Shown in pieces: positions 15,693-23,970 of a DNA stretch of 44,278 bases. The stretch is from CAITSH01 sp945892985 (lineage in GTDB: Bacteria; Pseudomonadota; Gammaproteobacteria; Burkholderiales; SG8-39). The stretch lies in NCBI GenBank assembly GCA_945892985.1, contig CAMDDU010000038.1, forward strand, positions 1-44,278. The letters run 5' to 3'. The notes below the pieces were generated by a model that was not told the origin of the DNA, did not search any database, and saw only the letters and a list, made by a program, of their open reading frames with translations. Every line of letters begins with the position of its first letter. The stretch's first letter is position 1. Made by a program: the position numbers and the translations under genes.

Positions 15693-16505
15693 TCAACTGC
15701 TGCGCCGCGCCCGCGCCAGCAGTGCGCGCGCGCGGTCTATGACCGGCTTGTCTATCATCTGGCCGTCGATCTTGATGGCGGCGCCGTCACCGGCGAGGGC
15801 GACGAGCTTTTCCGCCCAGGCGACTTGCGCCGCGGTCGGCGCAAAACCCTGGTGCACCGGCCCGATCTGCGAGGGGTGTATGCACAGCTTGGCGCCAAAG
15901 CCCAGCTCGCGCGCGCGGCGCGCATCGCGCTCGGCGTCCTCGGGCCGGCCTATGGTGACGGTTACGCCGTCCACCGGCGCGGCGAGATTGGCGAGGCGCG
16001 AGTGCAGTACCACTTGTGAGCGTGCCAGCAGCAGCGTCTCCCAGGAATCGACACAACCGAGGTCCAGCGCCAGGTCGACCGTACCGATGGCAAGGCGCTG
16101 CACCGCCTTGTTGGCGGCGATGTCGGCCAGTTGCGCGATGCCGCGCGCCGATTCGATCAACGCCAGCACCGGCACGGCCATGCCCAGCGCCGCCACATCG
16201 TTTGATGATTCGGTCTTGGGCAGCACAATGCCGGCGAGGCCCTTGCCGGCGGAACGCAGTACGGCAAGATCGTCGCCATGCCAGGCGGTGCCCACCGCAT
16301 TGCAGCGCACCCACACCGGCGTCTCGCCTTGTCGCAGGAACGCGACGAGCGCGGCGCGCGCCGCCGGTTTGTCGGCGATCGAGACGGCGTCCTCCAGGTC
16401 AACGATGACCGCATCGGCACCGGCCTGCCAGGCCTTGGCCACGCGATCCATGCGTGTCGCCGGGACGAACTGGTAGCTGACTGGCAAAGAGGGGGAGGCG
16501 CTCAT
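15693..16505 (-). CDS. CitE/HpcH-family CoA-ester lyase (citramalyl-CoA lyase-like)
   Basis: A 270-aa protein of the citrate-lyase beta/malyl-CoA lyase family. Visible marks are DAVIVDLEDAV (residues 31-41; the acidic residues help hold Mg2+), VWVRCNAVG with the substrate-binding Arg, ALIESARGI with a metal-ligand Glu, GTVDLALDLG, and the C-terminal GAKLCIHPSQI. Family members cleave malyl-, citramalyl- or citryl-CoA to acetyl-CoA and an oxo-acid. Its ATG overlaps the stop of the upstream MaoC-type hydratase gene by 4 bp (ATGA), so the two are translationally coupled. Since 3-methylfumaryl-CoA hydratase makes citramalyl-CoA, cleavage to acetyl-CoA and pyruvate is the likely reaction (inference from pairing). 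Confidence 0.85.
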   Translation of the reverse strand: MSASPSLPVSYQFVPATRMDRVAKAWQAGADAVIVDLEDAVSIADKPAARAALVAFLRQGETPVWVRCNAVGTAWHGDDLAVLRSAGKGLAGIVLPKTESSNDVAALGMAVPVLALIESARGIAQLADIAANKAVQRLAIGTVDLALDLGCVDSWETLLLARSQVVLHSRLANLAAPVDGVTVTIGRPEDAERDARRARELGFGAKLCIHPSQIGPVHQGFAPTAAQVAWAEKLVALAGDGAAIKIDGQMIDKPVIDRARALLARARRSS

Positions 16506-17380
16506 GTCAGTGTGACCTCGCCGTCGAGCGCGACCTGGCCGCTGTTGTCGCTGGTCCAGGTGGCAAAGCTTTTACCATCGGCATTGGCATTGGCGTGCAG
16601 GTGGAAGGGGGCGTAATCGAAGGTTGGTTTTTTCATGCGAAAGCTGAACCTCTCTATGTTGCGACCGGGCGCAAGATCGAACTCGACAAAGTCGAGCGCA
16701 AGGGTGGCGATGAGCGGCCCGTGCACGATCAGCCCGGGATAGCCCTCGACATTGCGCACGTAGTCGTAATCGTAATGGATGCGGTGGCCGTTGAAGCTCA
16801 GCGCCGAGTAACGGAACAAGAACACCGGGTCGGGCGTGACCTTGCGCAGGTGCGCGCCTTCGCGCTCGAAGGCCAGCGCAACCGGCGCCTTGGCGGCGAG
16901 CGACGCGGTCTTGTCGTCGCGGGGCGGATCGTCACGATAGACGATGTCGTGCTCCTCCTCGAGCAGCAGCTTGCCGCTGTCGCCACCGCTAGCTTCGACA
17001 TAGGTATAGCCGACCTTGACGAAAATCATCGCCCCCGATTTGCCGGTCTTTTCGGTGACATCGAGCACGCGCGCCGTGCGTGTGACCGTGCGCCCGGCGA
17101 TGAAGGGCGCGTGCCAGTGCAGCCGGCTGCCTGCCCACATGCGGCGGGGCAACTCGACTGGCGGCAGGAAATTGCCGCGCATGGGGTGGCCGTCGGGCCC
17201 GAGTTTGGACTGTGTCTCGAGCTGGTTGAAAAACAACCAGTGCCAGCCGGCGGGCAGCTTGTCGCCGGACTCGAACGCCTGCGGCCGGTCCATGGTTGCC
17301 GCCATCTTGGTCAGCTGCATGGTGTCGAGCGTTTCGCTGGTGATGAGTTCGCGGCCTATCCATTGGGAAAGATCAGTCAT
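16502..17380 (-). CDS. MaoC-type hydratase, 3-methylfumaryl-CoA (mesaconyl-C4-CoA) hydratase-like
   Basis: A 292-aa double-hotdog protein. The N-terminal half has the FAS1-like dehydratase pattern (LPAGWHWLFFNQLE, then LPRRMWAGSRLHWH). The C-terminal half carries the hydratase-2 motif RYSALSFNGHRIHYDYDY followed by YPGLIVHGP, where Asn/Asp and His residues act in water addition. Length and layout fit mesaconyl-C4-CoA hydratase of the 3-hydroxypropionate bi-cycle and related proteins in proteobacterial itaconate/mesaconate breakdown. It overlaps the downstream CoA lyase gene by 4 bp. The reaction is probably hydration of a methylfumaryl-CoA-like ester in the cytoplasm; the exact substrate is inferred. 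Confidence 0.82.
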   Translation of the reverse strand: MTDLSQWIGRELITSETLDTMQLTKMAATMDRPQAFESGDKLPAGWHWLFFNQLETQSKLGPDGHPMRGNFLPPVELPRRMWAGSRLHWHAPFIAGRTVTRTARVLDVTEKTGKSGAMIFVKVGYTYVEASGGDSGKLLLEEEHDIVYRDDPPRDDKTASLAAKAPVALAFEREGAHLRKVTPDPVFLFRYSALSFNGHRIHYDYDYVRNVEGYPGLIVHGPLIATLALDFVEFDLAPGRNIERFSFRMKKPTFDYAPFHLHANANADGKSFATWTSDNSGQVALDGEVTLT

Positions 17381-17410
17381 GGTGTTGTCCGACTAGGTAT
17401 TTCATATTGA

Positions 17411-17814
17411 CGTCATTGCGAGCGCAGCGAAGCAATCTCGTAGCCATCATGAGTTGGTCAGCTATACGACGAGATTGCTTCGCTGCGCTCGCAATGACGG
17501 AGGTTTCAATTGAGTATCTGTGAGCAAAGTTCATTGTCATTGCGAGGAGCGAAGCGATGCCCCGAAGGTAATCCCCGGAGGGGACGAAGCAATCTTGTCG
17601 TATTGCTGAGGCCGTCGCTGCTTGCACGAGATTGCTTCGCTGCGCTCGCAATGACGGAGGTTTCAATTGAGTATCTGCGGGCAAAGTTCATGGTCATTGC
17701 GAGCAGTGAAGCGATGTCCCGAAGGTAATCCCCGGAGGGGACGAAGCAATCTTGTCGTATTGCTGAGGCCGTCGCTGCTGGCACGAGCTTGCTTCGCTGC
17801 GCTCGCAATGACGG
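17411..17814. repeat. block of CATTGCGAG-family hairpin repeats, including two 157-bp direct copies
   Basis: The first element is a perfect 31-bp inverted repeat: arms 17411-17441 and 17469-17499, starting CGTCATTGCGAGCGCAGCGA, with a 27-bp spacer. Two near-identical 157-bp units follow (17501-17657 and 17658-17814). Each contains a variant with ATGCCCCGAAGGTAATCCCC inserted in the left arm, and each ends with the same right arm. The block separates the hydratase gene from the upstream acyl-CoA dehydrogenase gene. Confidence 0.9.
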
Positions 17815-17828
17815 GGGTTTTAATTTTT

Positions 17829-18998
17829 TCAATACGAGCGCGGCATGCCCAGCACGTGCTCGCCGATGTAAGAGAGGATCATGTTGGTCGATATCGGCGC
17901 CACCTGGTACAGGCGCGTCTCGCGGAATTTGCGCTCGATGTCGTATTCGGCGGCAAAGCCGAAGCCGCCGTGTGTCTGCAGGCAGACGTTGGCCGCCTCC
18001 CATGATGCGTCTGCGGCCAGCATCTTGGCCATATTGGCCTCGGCGCCGCAGTTGCCGCCGCCCTCGAACACCTCGGTGGCGCGATAACGCATCAGGCTGG
18101 CCGCCTCGACGTTGCAGAAGGCGCGCGCGATGGGGAACTGCACGCCCTGGTTTTTTCCGATCGGCCGATCGAACACCACGCGGTCCTTGGCGTAATTGGT
18201 GGCCTTCTCGACAAACCAGTAACCGTCACCGACGCACTCGGCGGCGATGAGGATGCGCTCGGCGTTGAGGCCGTCAAGGATGTATTTGAGGCCAAGGCCT
18301 TCCTCGCCGATGCGGTTCTCCACCGGGATCTCGAGGTTGTCGATAAACAGTTCGTTCGTCTCGTGGTTGACCATGTTACGGATCGGCCGCACGGTGATGC
18401 CCTTGCCTTCGCCCACAGCCTGGCGCAGGTCGACGAGAAAAACCGACAAACCCTCGGTTTTTTTCTTCACTTCGGCGAGGGGCGTGGTGCGTGCCAGGAG
18501 CAACATGTAATCGGAATGCTGCACGCGCGAGGTCCAGACCTTCTGGCCGTTGACGATGTACTTGTCGCCCTTCCTCACCGCCGTGGTCTTTAACTTGGTG
18601 GTGTCGGTGCCGGTGGTGGGCTCGGTCACGGCCATCGCCTGCATGCGCAGTTCGCCGGTGACGATTTTTGGCAGGATCATGTCCTTTTGCGCCTTGGAGC
18701 CGTGGCGCAGCACGCAGCCCATGACGTACATCTGGCCGTGGCAGGCGCCCGAGTTGCCGCCGGCGCGGTTGATCTCCTCCATGATCACGCTCGCCTCGGT
18801 CAGGCTGAGGTTGGCGCCGCCGTATTCCTCCGGGATCAGCGCCGACAACCAGCCGCCGGCAGTGAGGGCGTTGACGAACGCCTCGGGGAAGGCGCGCGCC
18901 TCGTCGATTTTTTGCCAGTACTGTGAATCAAATTGCAGCACCTGGGCGCGCACGCCTTCGCGTATGTCCAGGTATTTGTCGTCCATGATGCGTTTCAT
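17829..18998 (-). CDS. acyl-CoA dehydrogenase family flavoprotein
   Basis: A 389-aa FAD enzyme of the acyl-CoA dehydrogenase family at normal length. It shows the helical N-domain, the middle beta-domain (MAVTEPTTGTDTTKLKT and YIVNGQKVWTSRVQHSDYM) and the C-terminal domain with YAKDRVVFDRPIGKNQGVQF and QTHGGFGFAAEYDIERKFRE. It would oxidise an acyl-CoA to the 2,3-enoyl-CoA and pass electrons to ETF. ATG 18998 has GGAG 6 nt upstream. It is the next gene upstream of the hydratase/lyase pair, so supplying the unsaturated CoA ester to that pair is a reasonable inference, although 450 bp of repeats lie between them. Chain-length preference is not readable. Confidence 0.88.
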   Translation of the reverse strand: MKRIMDDKYLDIREGVRAQVLQFDSQYWQKIDEARAFPEAFVNALTAGGWLSALIPEEYGGANLSLTEASVIMEEINRAGGNSGACHGQMYVMGCVLRHGSKAQKDMILPKIVTGELRMQAMAVTEPTTGTDTTKLKTTAVRKGDKYIVNGQKVWTSRVQHSDYMLLLARTTPLAEVKKKTEGLSVFLVDLRQAVGEGKGITVRPIRNMVNHETNELFIDNLEIPVENRIGEEGLGLKYILDGLNAERILIAAECVGDGYWFVEKATNYAKDRVVFDRPIGKNQGVQFPIARAFCNVEAASLMRYRATEVFEGGGNCGAEANMAKMLAADASWEAANVCLQTHGGFGFAAEYDIERKFRETRLYQVAPISTNMILSYIGEHVLGMPRSY

Positions 18999-19054
18999 GA
19001 TTGCTCCATCGTTGATGCTGTTATTGATGCTGTGTTTTTTTCAACTCATGGCAT

Positions 19055-19250
19055 GTCATTGCGAGGAGCGTAGCGATGCCCCGAAGGTAATCCCCGGAGG
19101 GGACGAAGCAATCTCGTTGCGTGGCTGGCGCACTCGCCCGATGGCGACGAGATTGCTTCGCTACGCTCGCAATGACGGAAAATACTACGCTCGCAATGAC
19201 GGAAAATATTTCGCTCGCAATGACGGGAAATACTACGCTCGCAATGACAG
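19055..19250. repeat. CATTGCGAG-family hairpin with tandem tail copies
   Basis: The left arm GTCATTGCGAGGAGCGTAGC carries the ATGCCCCGAAGGTAATCCCC insertion, and the right arm is GAGATTGCTTCGCTACGCTC. After the right arm, its end (ACGCTCGCAATGACGGAAAA) is repeated about three more times at ~24-25-bp spacing, as if only the tail had been reduplicated. It lies between the SDR and acyl-CoA dehydrogenase genes. Confidence 0.8.
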
Positions 19251-19296
19251 TGGAGGGGTGAAGTTTATCCCAGACATGGCCTCAGGCAGCCGTTTC

Positions 19297-20076
19297 TTAC
19301 CTGGCGGCGGCGTACATGTTGCCGCCATCGACGTTGATGACCGTGCCCGAAAGGTAGCCGGCGAGCGGCGAGCAGCAAAAGGCCGTCATCTCGGAAATTT
19401 CCTCGGGTTCGGCCAGGCGGCCAAAGGGCAGGCCGGTGGTCAGTTCCAGCCAGCGCGATGCATCACCCAATTTCTGTTCGGCCGTTTGCTTCATCATGAC
19501 CATCATGCGGTCGCTGCGCGTGGGCGGTGGGTTGATGCCGAACACGCGCACGCCCTCGCGCGGGCTCGCCGCGCCTGTCGCCTGGGTAAAGGCCATCAGC
19601 GCGGCGTTGGCGGTTGAGCCGCAGATGTATTCGTAACGCGGCGCGGCGCCGGCCATGCCGATAATGTTGGCGATGACGCCGGATTTTCGCGCCGCCATTG
19701 AGGGCAGTACGCTGCGCGTGATGTTGATGTAACCGTAGAGCTTGAGCTCCCAGGCCTCGCGCCAGCGCGCGTCGTCGATCTTGACCAGGTCGCCGCCGGG
19801 AATGGCGCCGGCGTTGTTGATCAGCACATCGATGTCGCCGCCGAACTTGAGCAGGCGTTCGCCGGCGTCGGCGGCCGAGGCGTCAAGGGCCAGTGCCGAT
19901 ACCTTCGCACCGGTCTCGGTGCGGATTTGTGCCGCAGCGGCTTCGAGGCGCTCGGCGTTGCGCGCGGCCATGAATACCACCGCGCCTTCGCGTGCGAAGG
20001 TTTTGGCGATGGCAAAGCCTATGCCTTTGGATGCGCCGGTAACGACGACGCGCTTGCCCTTGAGTTGCAGATCCAT
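19297..20076 (-). CDS. short-chain dehydrogenase/reductase family protein lacking the usual catalytic Ser/Lys
   Basis: A 259-aa protein with a clear SDR Rossmann start: TGASKGIG at residues 14-21, then NNAG at about 86-89. The C-terminal GTVINVDGGNM is typical of FabG-like members. At the catalytic site the expected Ser and YxxxK are replaced: NIIGMAG stands where NISS usually occurs, and YEYICGSTANAAL has no Lys four residues after a Tyr. It may therefore be a divergent subfamily with another mechanism or a non-catalytic protein. ATG 20076 has AAGGA 6 nt upstream. It is the first gene of the run SDR, acyl-CoA dehydrogenase, hydratase, lyase, all on the minus strand. NAD(P) binding is likely; the substrate is unknown. 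Confidence 0.85.
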   Translation of the reverse strand: MDLQLKGKRVVVTGASKGIGFAIAKTFAREGAVVFMAARNAERLEAAAAQIRTETGAKVSALALDASAADAGERLLKFGGDIDVLINNAGAIPGGDLVKIDDARWREAWELKLYGYINITRSVLPSMAARKSGVIANIIGMAGAAPRYEYICGSTANAALMAFTQATGAASPREGVRVFGINPPPTRSDRMMVMMKQTAEQKLGDASRWLELTTGLPFGRLAEPEEISEMTAFCCSPLAGYLSGTVINVDGGNMYAAAR

Positions 20077-20125
20077 TGTTGTTCCTTTAGTGACGCCGTG
20101 ATCGATAAAAACCTTGATAGTACGT

Positions 20126-20343
20126 CCCCTCTCCCCTGGCGGGGTGAAGCCGGGGTTTCGCGAAGTGCAGCGTCGCGCCGGCTGAACGGCCTCGGCCTAT
20201 CGGCCGATGCGCGCCCTGCAAGAGAGGGACAGGGAGAGGGGGAGTGCGTGCAGATTCGCATATACATGCATTCACCCTCTCCCCAGCCCTCCCCCGTCGA
20301 GGGGGAGGGGGTAGATTGGTCGCGGTTCCGCTTATGTCACGAA
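20126..20343. repeat. CCCTCTCCC-family dispersed repeat, copy with inserted segment
   Basis: It matches the copy at 7230, including the CATTCACCCTCTCCCC core and the trailing ATTGGTCGCGGTT. In the first hairpin loop, where copy 1 has a few bases, this copy carries about 75 extra bp (20143-20220; GTGAAGCCGGGGTTTCGCGA to CGCGCCCTGCAA) with internal inverted motifs (CGGCCT...ATCGGCCG). Confidence 0.75.
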
Positions 20344-20362
20344 TGATGGAAATCCTCAAAAA

Positions 20363-21238
20363 TTATTTCGTGAACGGCACCTGCTTGGTGAACCAGTCGC
20401 AGATCTGGCTGCCCTGCATGAAGCACACGCCCGGCGTTTTCATCAGCAGGTCGAGCATGGTCTCCAGGCTGCCAAAACGGTGTGGCACGCCTATCAGGTG
20501 GGGGTGCAGGCCGATGGCCAGTACGCGCGGCCGCGTTGCCGATTCGCGCACAAATAGCGCAAGGGTGTTTTCCAGGCGGCGCAGCATTTCGTCCGTGGCG
20601 TGGCGCTCGACGGCGTAGATGATGGAATCGTTGATCTCGAGGTTGTAGGGCAGGGCAACGAGCTTGCCGGTTTTGGTGCTCATCCAGTTGGGCAGGTCGT
20701 CTATGCACCAGTCGCAGACGTAGTCGATGCCGGCGGCGGCGAGCAGGTCAGGCGTGTCATGGCTTTCGCGCAGGCCGGGGCCGAGCCAGCCGCGCGGGCG
20801 CGTGCCGGTGAATTTTTCTATCATGTCCAGCGTCGTGGCGATCACTTCGGGCTCGGCACCGGCGTGGTTGAGTGCCTTCTGGTGCACGCCGTGGCCGATG
20901 AACTCCCAGTTTGCCGCCAGCATCGCCTCGGCGGCGCGCGGGTAGGCGTTGATGACCCCGGCGTTGAAGCTGGTTGAGGCGGGCAGGCCGCGCTCGGTGA
21001 TGGCGCGCAGGATGCGCGGCAGGCCGGCGCGCATGCCGTAGTCGGCCCAGCTGAAGTTGGGCACATCGGGCACGGTTTCCTTGCCGTGCGGCGGCGTGAT
21101 GATGGTGCGCGGCATGGCGGCGTCAAACTGCCAGTGCTCGACGTTGACCACCAGGTGAACCATGATGCGCTGGTCTGCGGGCGCGCTGAGTGCCGGGCCT
21201 TCATCGGAAAAACCATAGGGGACGCGGGGATTGGCCAT
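20363..21238 (-). CDS. polysaccharide deacetylase-fold hydrolase (PuuE/allantoinase-like)
   Basis: A 291-aa NodB-like TIM-barrel protein. It resembles the PuuE/cofactor-independent allantoinase branch: VHLVVNVEHWQFD, DVPNFSWADYGMRAGLPRIL, then FIGHGVHQKALN, and later GWLGPGLRES and IGLHPHLIG. This branch hydrolyses C-N bonds in cyclic amides or ureides and does not deacetylate chitin. The Asp/His metal set of classic deacetylases is only partly present. The gene follows an ABC importer (ATPase gene ends 91 nt upstream, same strand), so the imported solute may be its substrate. The ATG at 21238 has only a weak ribosome site. Function at the level of fold is secure; the substrate is not. Confidence 0.8.
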   Translation of the reverse strand: MANPRVPYGFSDEGPALSAPADQRIMVHLVVNVEHWQFDAAMPRTIITPPHGKETVPDVPNFSWADYGMRAGLPRILRAITERGLPASTSFNAGVINAYPRAAEAMLAANWEFIGHGVHQKALNHAGAEPEVIATTLDMIEKFTGTRPRGWLGPGLRESHDTPDLLAAAGIDYVCDWCIDDLPNWMSTKTGKLVALPYNLEINDSIIYAVERHATDEMLRRLENTLALFVRESATRPRVLAIGLHPHLIGVPHRFGSLETMLDLLMKTPGVCFMQGSQICDWFTKQVPFTK

Positions 21239-21329
21239 GTTCGGGGCGCTCTGAAAAAAATGGGGGGCGAAAATCGGTGGCGAATGGGGGTGTCCGGCGC
21301 CAGATTGTCTGGTGTATTGGACGCTACGA

Positions 21330-22088
21330 CTAGTGACGGATGAGGCGCAGGATTTCGCGCTTCATCGCGTTGAAACTGTCCGAGGTGGTGACCTCGATGG
21401 CCCGCGGCCGCGGGATGGGCACGGCGACTTCGCTCTGGATGCGCCCCGGGCGCGCCGACATCACATAAATTTTGTCCGACAGGAACAGCGCCTCGTCGAT
21501 GTCGTGGGTGACAAAGACGATGGTCGGTTTGAGTTTTTGCCATACCGTCAGCAGCAACTCCTGCATGGTCAGGCGCGTCTGCGCGTCGAGTGCGCCAAAG
21601 GGCTCGTCCATCAGCAGCACGCGCGAACCGAGGGTCAGTACGCGGGCGATGCCCACGCGCTGGCGCATGCCGCCCGAGAGCTGCACCGGCAGGTGTTTCT
21701 TGAAATCGGCGAGGCCGACGATGCGCAGCATCTCCTCGGCGCGCGGTTCGTAGTCTGCGGCCGGCAGCCCCTGCACTTTCGGGCCGAAGACGACGTTTTC
21801 CCACACATCCAGCCAGGGCAGCAGCGCCGCTTCCTGGAACACCACGCCGCGCTGCGGGCCGGGCTTGGTCACCGCTTGGCCGTCAACGAGCAGGGTGCCT
21901 GCGCTCGGTTGTTCGAAGCCGGCAACAAGATTGAGCAGCGTTGATTTGCCGCAACCCGAGGGGCCTAGCAGCGCGACGAACTCGCCGCTGTTGATGTGCA
22001 GGTCTATGCCTTGCAGCGCCTGCACGTCTTGCGCGCGGTTCTTGCCCGGATAGGCCTTATCGAGGCCGGTGATGTGAATGTCAGACAT
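21330..22088 (-). CDS. NitT/TauT-type ABC transporter, ATP-binding protein
   Basis: A 252-aa ATPase of the SsuB/TauB/NrtD group. Walker A is GPSGCGKST (residues 42-50), the ABC signature is LSGGMRQRVGIARVL (about 137-151), Walker B is VLLMDEPFGALD, and the switch His lies in FVTHDIDEALFLSD. It powers import by the permease encoded just upstream (76-nt gap). Gene order on the minus strand is receptor, permease, ATPase, then the PuuE-like hydrolase. Family members carry sulfonates, taurine, nitrate, thiamine precursors or amides; the sequence does not decide which. Confidence 0.9.
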   Translation of the reverse strand: MSDIHITGLDKAYPGKNRAQDVQALQGIDLHINSGEFVALLGPSGCGKSTLLNLVAGFEQPSAGTLLVDGQAVTKPGPQRGVVFQEAALLPWLDVWENVVFGPKVQGLPAADYEPRAEEMLRIVGLADFKKHLPVQLSGGMRQRVGIARVLTLGSRVLLMDEPFGALDAQTRLTMQELLLTVWQKLKPTIVFVTHDIDEALFLSDKIYVMSARPGRIQSEVAVPIPRPRAIEVTTSDSFNAMKREILRLIRH

Positions 22089-22115
22089 GGCGGTTCAGTT
22101 TGTTCGGGGCAGCTG

Positions 22116-22166
22116 GGTTCGGCTCGGTTCGGCTCGGTTCGGTTCAATCGGTCGGTCGGTCGGGCT
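22116..22166. repeat. 10-bp drifting array passing into a 4-bp repeat
   Basis: Two GGTTCGGCTC units and one GGTTCGGTTC (22116-22145) pass into AATCGGTCGGTCGGTCGGGC. The array fills the gap between the permease stop and the ATPase start. Confidence 0.7.
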
Positions 22167-22977
22167 AGTGGCTTTGCATCTGGCGCCAGACCAGGGTGCG
22201 GCGTTCGATAAACACGATCAAGCGGTCACTGAGGTAGCCCATGATGCCGATGGAGGCCATATCGGCGATGACGATGTCCATGCGCCCGACGTAATAGGCG
22301 TCCCACAACACATAGCCGAGGCCGGACTTGACCGCGACCATCTCGGAAACGATAACCGCAGTCCAGGCGATGCCAAGGCCGATGCGCAGGCCGGTGAAAA
22401 TGGAGGGCATGGCGGCGGGCAGCACCACGCGGCGCAGGATTTGCACGCGCGTTGCGCCCATCATCAGCGCGGCACGCATGAGGTTGCGCTCGACATCGCG
22501 CGCGCCCTGGGTGGTGTTGACGACAATGGCGTAAAAGCCGCCGAGGAAAATAAGGAAAATCGAGCCCATGTCGCGAATGCCGAATATCGCGATGGAAAAA
22601 GGCAGCCATGCGGTGATGGGTATCGGCCGCAGGCCCTGGATCATGGGGTCGAACAAGTGCGCCATCAGCCGGCTCCAGCCGATCAGCAGGCCGAGCGGCA
22701 CGCCGATCAGCGCGGCCAGCGTGAAGCCCTGGGCCACGCGATAAGCCGAATACTGCACGTTGGACAGCCAGGTACCGAGGTAGGGATTGAGCCCCATCCC
22801 CGGTTTGCCGAACAGCCACTGATCCCAGCCGCGCAGCACCGCCAGCGGCGTGGGTACGATGCTGGCGAGATCCGGGGCGCTGCCGATCACCTGCCAAGCG
22901 ATCAGCGCCAGCAGCGGGATCAGCAGTCCCATGCTGAAGCGGCCGGCGTTGGCGCCGGCGATGGCAATACCTTTCAT
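22165..22977 (-). CDS. NitT/TauT-type ABC transporter, permease protein
   Basis: A 270-aa inner-membrane protein of the SsuC/TauC family with about six hydrophobic segments (for example GLLIPLLALIAWQVIG near the start). The EAA loop region reads RNLMRAALMMGATRVQILRR, followed by VVLPAAMPSIFTGLRIGLG, which docks the ATPase. The receptor gene ends 18 nt upstream, so both belong to one operon. The start ATG 22977 has a poor ribosome site, consistent with translational coupling. Confidence 0.9.
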   Translation of the reverse strand: MKGIAIAGANAGRFSMGLLIPLLALIAWQVIGSAPDLASIVPTPLAVLRGWDQWLFGKPGMGLNPYLGTWLSNVQYSAYRVAQGFTLAALIGVPLGLLIGWSRLMAHLFDPMIQGLRPIPITAWLPFSIAIFGIRDMGSIFLIFLGGFYAIVVNTTQGARDVERNLMRAALMMGATRVQILRRVVLPAAMPSIFTGLRIGLGIAWTAVIVSEMVAVKSGLGYVLWDAYYVGRMDIVIADMASIGIMGYLSDRLIVFIERRTLVWRQMQSH

Positions 22978-22995
22978 TGATTCAGGCGCAATAGC

Positions 22996-23970
22996 TCAGC
23001 GCTTGATTTCACGCGCCAGCGAATCGTCGTACAGCGCGGCGACCTCGTTGGTGACGTCTTTCTGGATGATGCCCTGCTTGAACGCGGCCGCCGCCTGCAG
23101 TTTGACCTGCTCGGTGTTGATGACGCCGCCAAGCTTGATGATCTTGGAGGACTCCCTGGTGACATCGAGCGGCAGCCCGGTGTAGCGCGAGTAGGCCTCA
23201 GCGAACAGCGCGGGATTCTTGATCATGTCCTCCTCGGCCTTGAGATAAGCCCAGAGGAAGCGCTTCACCGCTTCGCGCTTGGTGGTGAGCGCCGTACGCG
23301 TGGTGGCGAGCATGCCCAGTTCGGCACCCACCGACTTGGACTGGCTGTAGTCGAGCTTCTTGGCGAAGTAGGCCGAGTCATCAGCGACCAGTTGCGACTC
23401 GAACGGCTCCCACAGCACGATGGCATCGACGTCGCCGCGCTTCAGAGCCTGCACAAAGGCGGTGCCCCCGCCCTGCACGTTGACGGCGTTGAAACTGGTG
23501 TAGGGGATGTTGTTCTCGACCAGGGTCATGGCCCACTGGAACCACACCGCCGAACCGGGGGCGATACCAATTTTCTTGCCGGCGATGTCTTTCCAGTCAT
23601 TGATGGTCACGCCTTTGCGCACCACCAGGTATTTGGGCGATCCGGCCACGCCGGTCAGGCCGATCAGTGCGTTGCTGCCCTGCGATGCGGCGATGGCGAG
23701 GTCCCCGGGGCCGATGATCGAAACGTCGACCGAGCCCGAAAGCAGTGCGGTGCGCGCATCGGCGTAGCGCACGAATTCGGCGCGCTTGACCTCGATATTC
23801 ATCTTTTTGAGGGCTTCTTCGATGCCGACGATAGGCGAGACGTGCCCGACCTTGACGAAGCCCACGGTCAGGGTTTCTTTTTGCGGCAGAGGTGCGGGTT
23901 CGGGTGAGACCGCCTGCGCCAGGGAGCTCGCCGCAGCGAGCAGCAATACCAGCCAACGATTCAGTTTCAT
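22996..23970 (-). CDS. NitT/TauT-type ABC transporter, substrate-binding protein
   Basis: A 324-aa periplasmic receptor of the SsuA/TauA/NMT1-like family. Residues 1-20 are a signal peptide (RWLVLLLAAASSLAQA). The mature part shows LTVGFVKVGHVSPIVGIEEA, then GDLAIAASQGSNALIGL, and KIGIAPGSAVWFQWAMTLV, the usual two-lobed layout. ATG 23970 has AGAGGA about 8 nt upstream, the strongest ribosome site in this operon, as expected for the most abundant component. It is the first gene of the importer operon. The ligand is unknown; co-transcription with a ureide- or amide-type hydrolase hints at a nitrogen compound. Confidence 0.9.
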   Translation of the reverse strand: MKLNRWLVLLLAAASSLAQAVSPEPAPLPQKETLTVGFVKVGHVSPIVGIEEALKKMNIEVKRAEFVRYADARTALLSGSVDVSIIGPGDLAIAASQGSNALIGLTGVAGSPKYLVVRKGVTINDWKDIAGKKIGIAPGSAVWFQWAMTLVENNIPYTSFNAVNVQGGGTAFVQALKRGDVDAIVLWEPFESQLVADDSAYFAKKLDYSQSKSVGAELGMLATTRTALTTKREAVKRFLWAYLKAEEDMIKNPALFAEAYSRYTGLPLDVTRESSKIIKLGGVINTEQVKLQAAAAFKQGIIQKDVTNEVAALYDDSLAREIKR

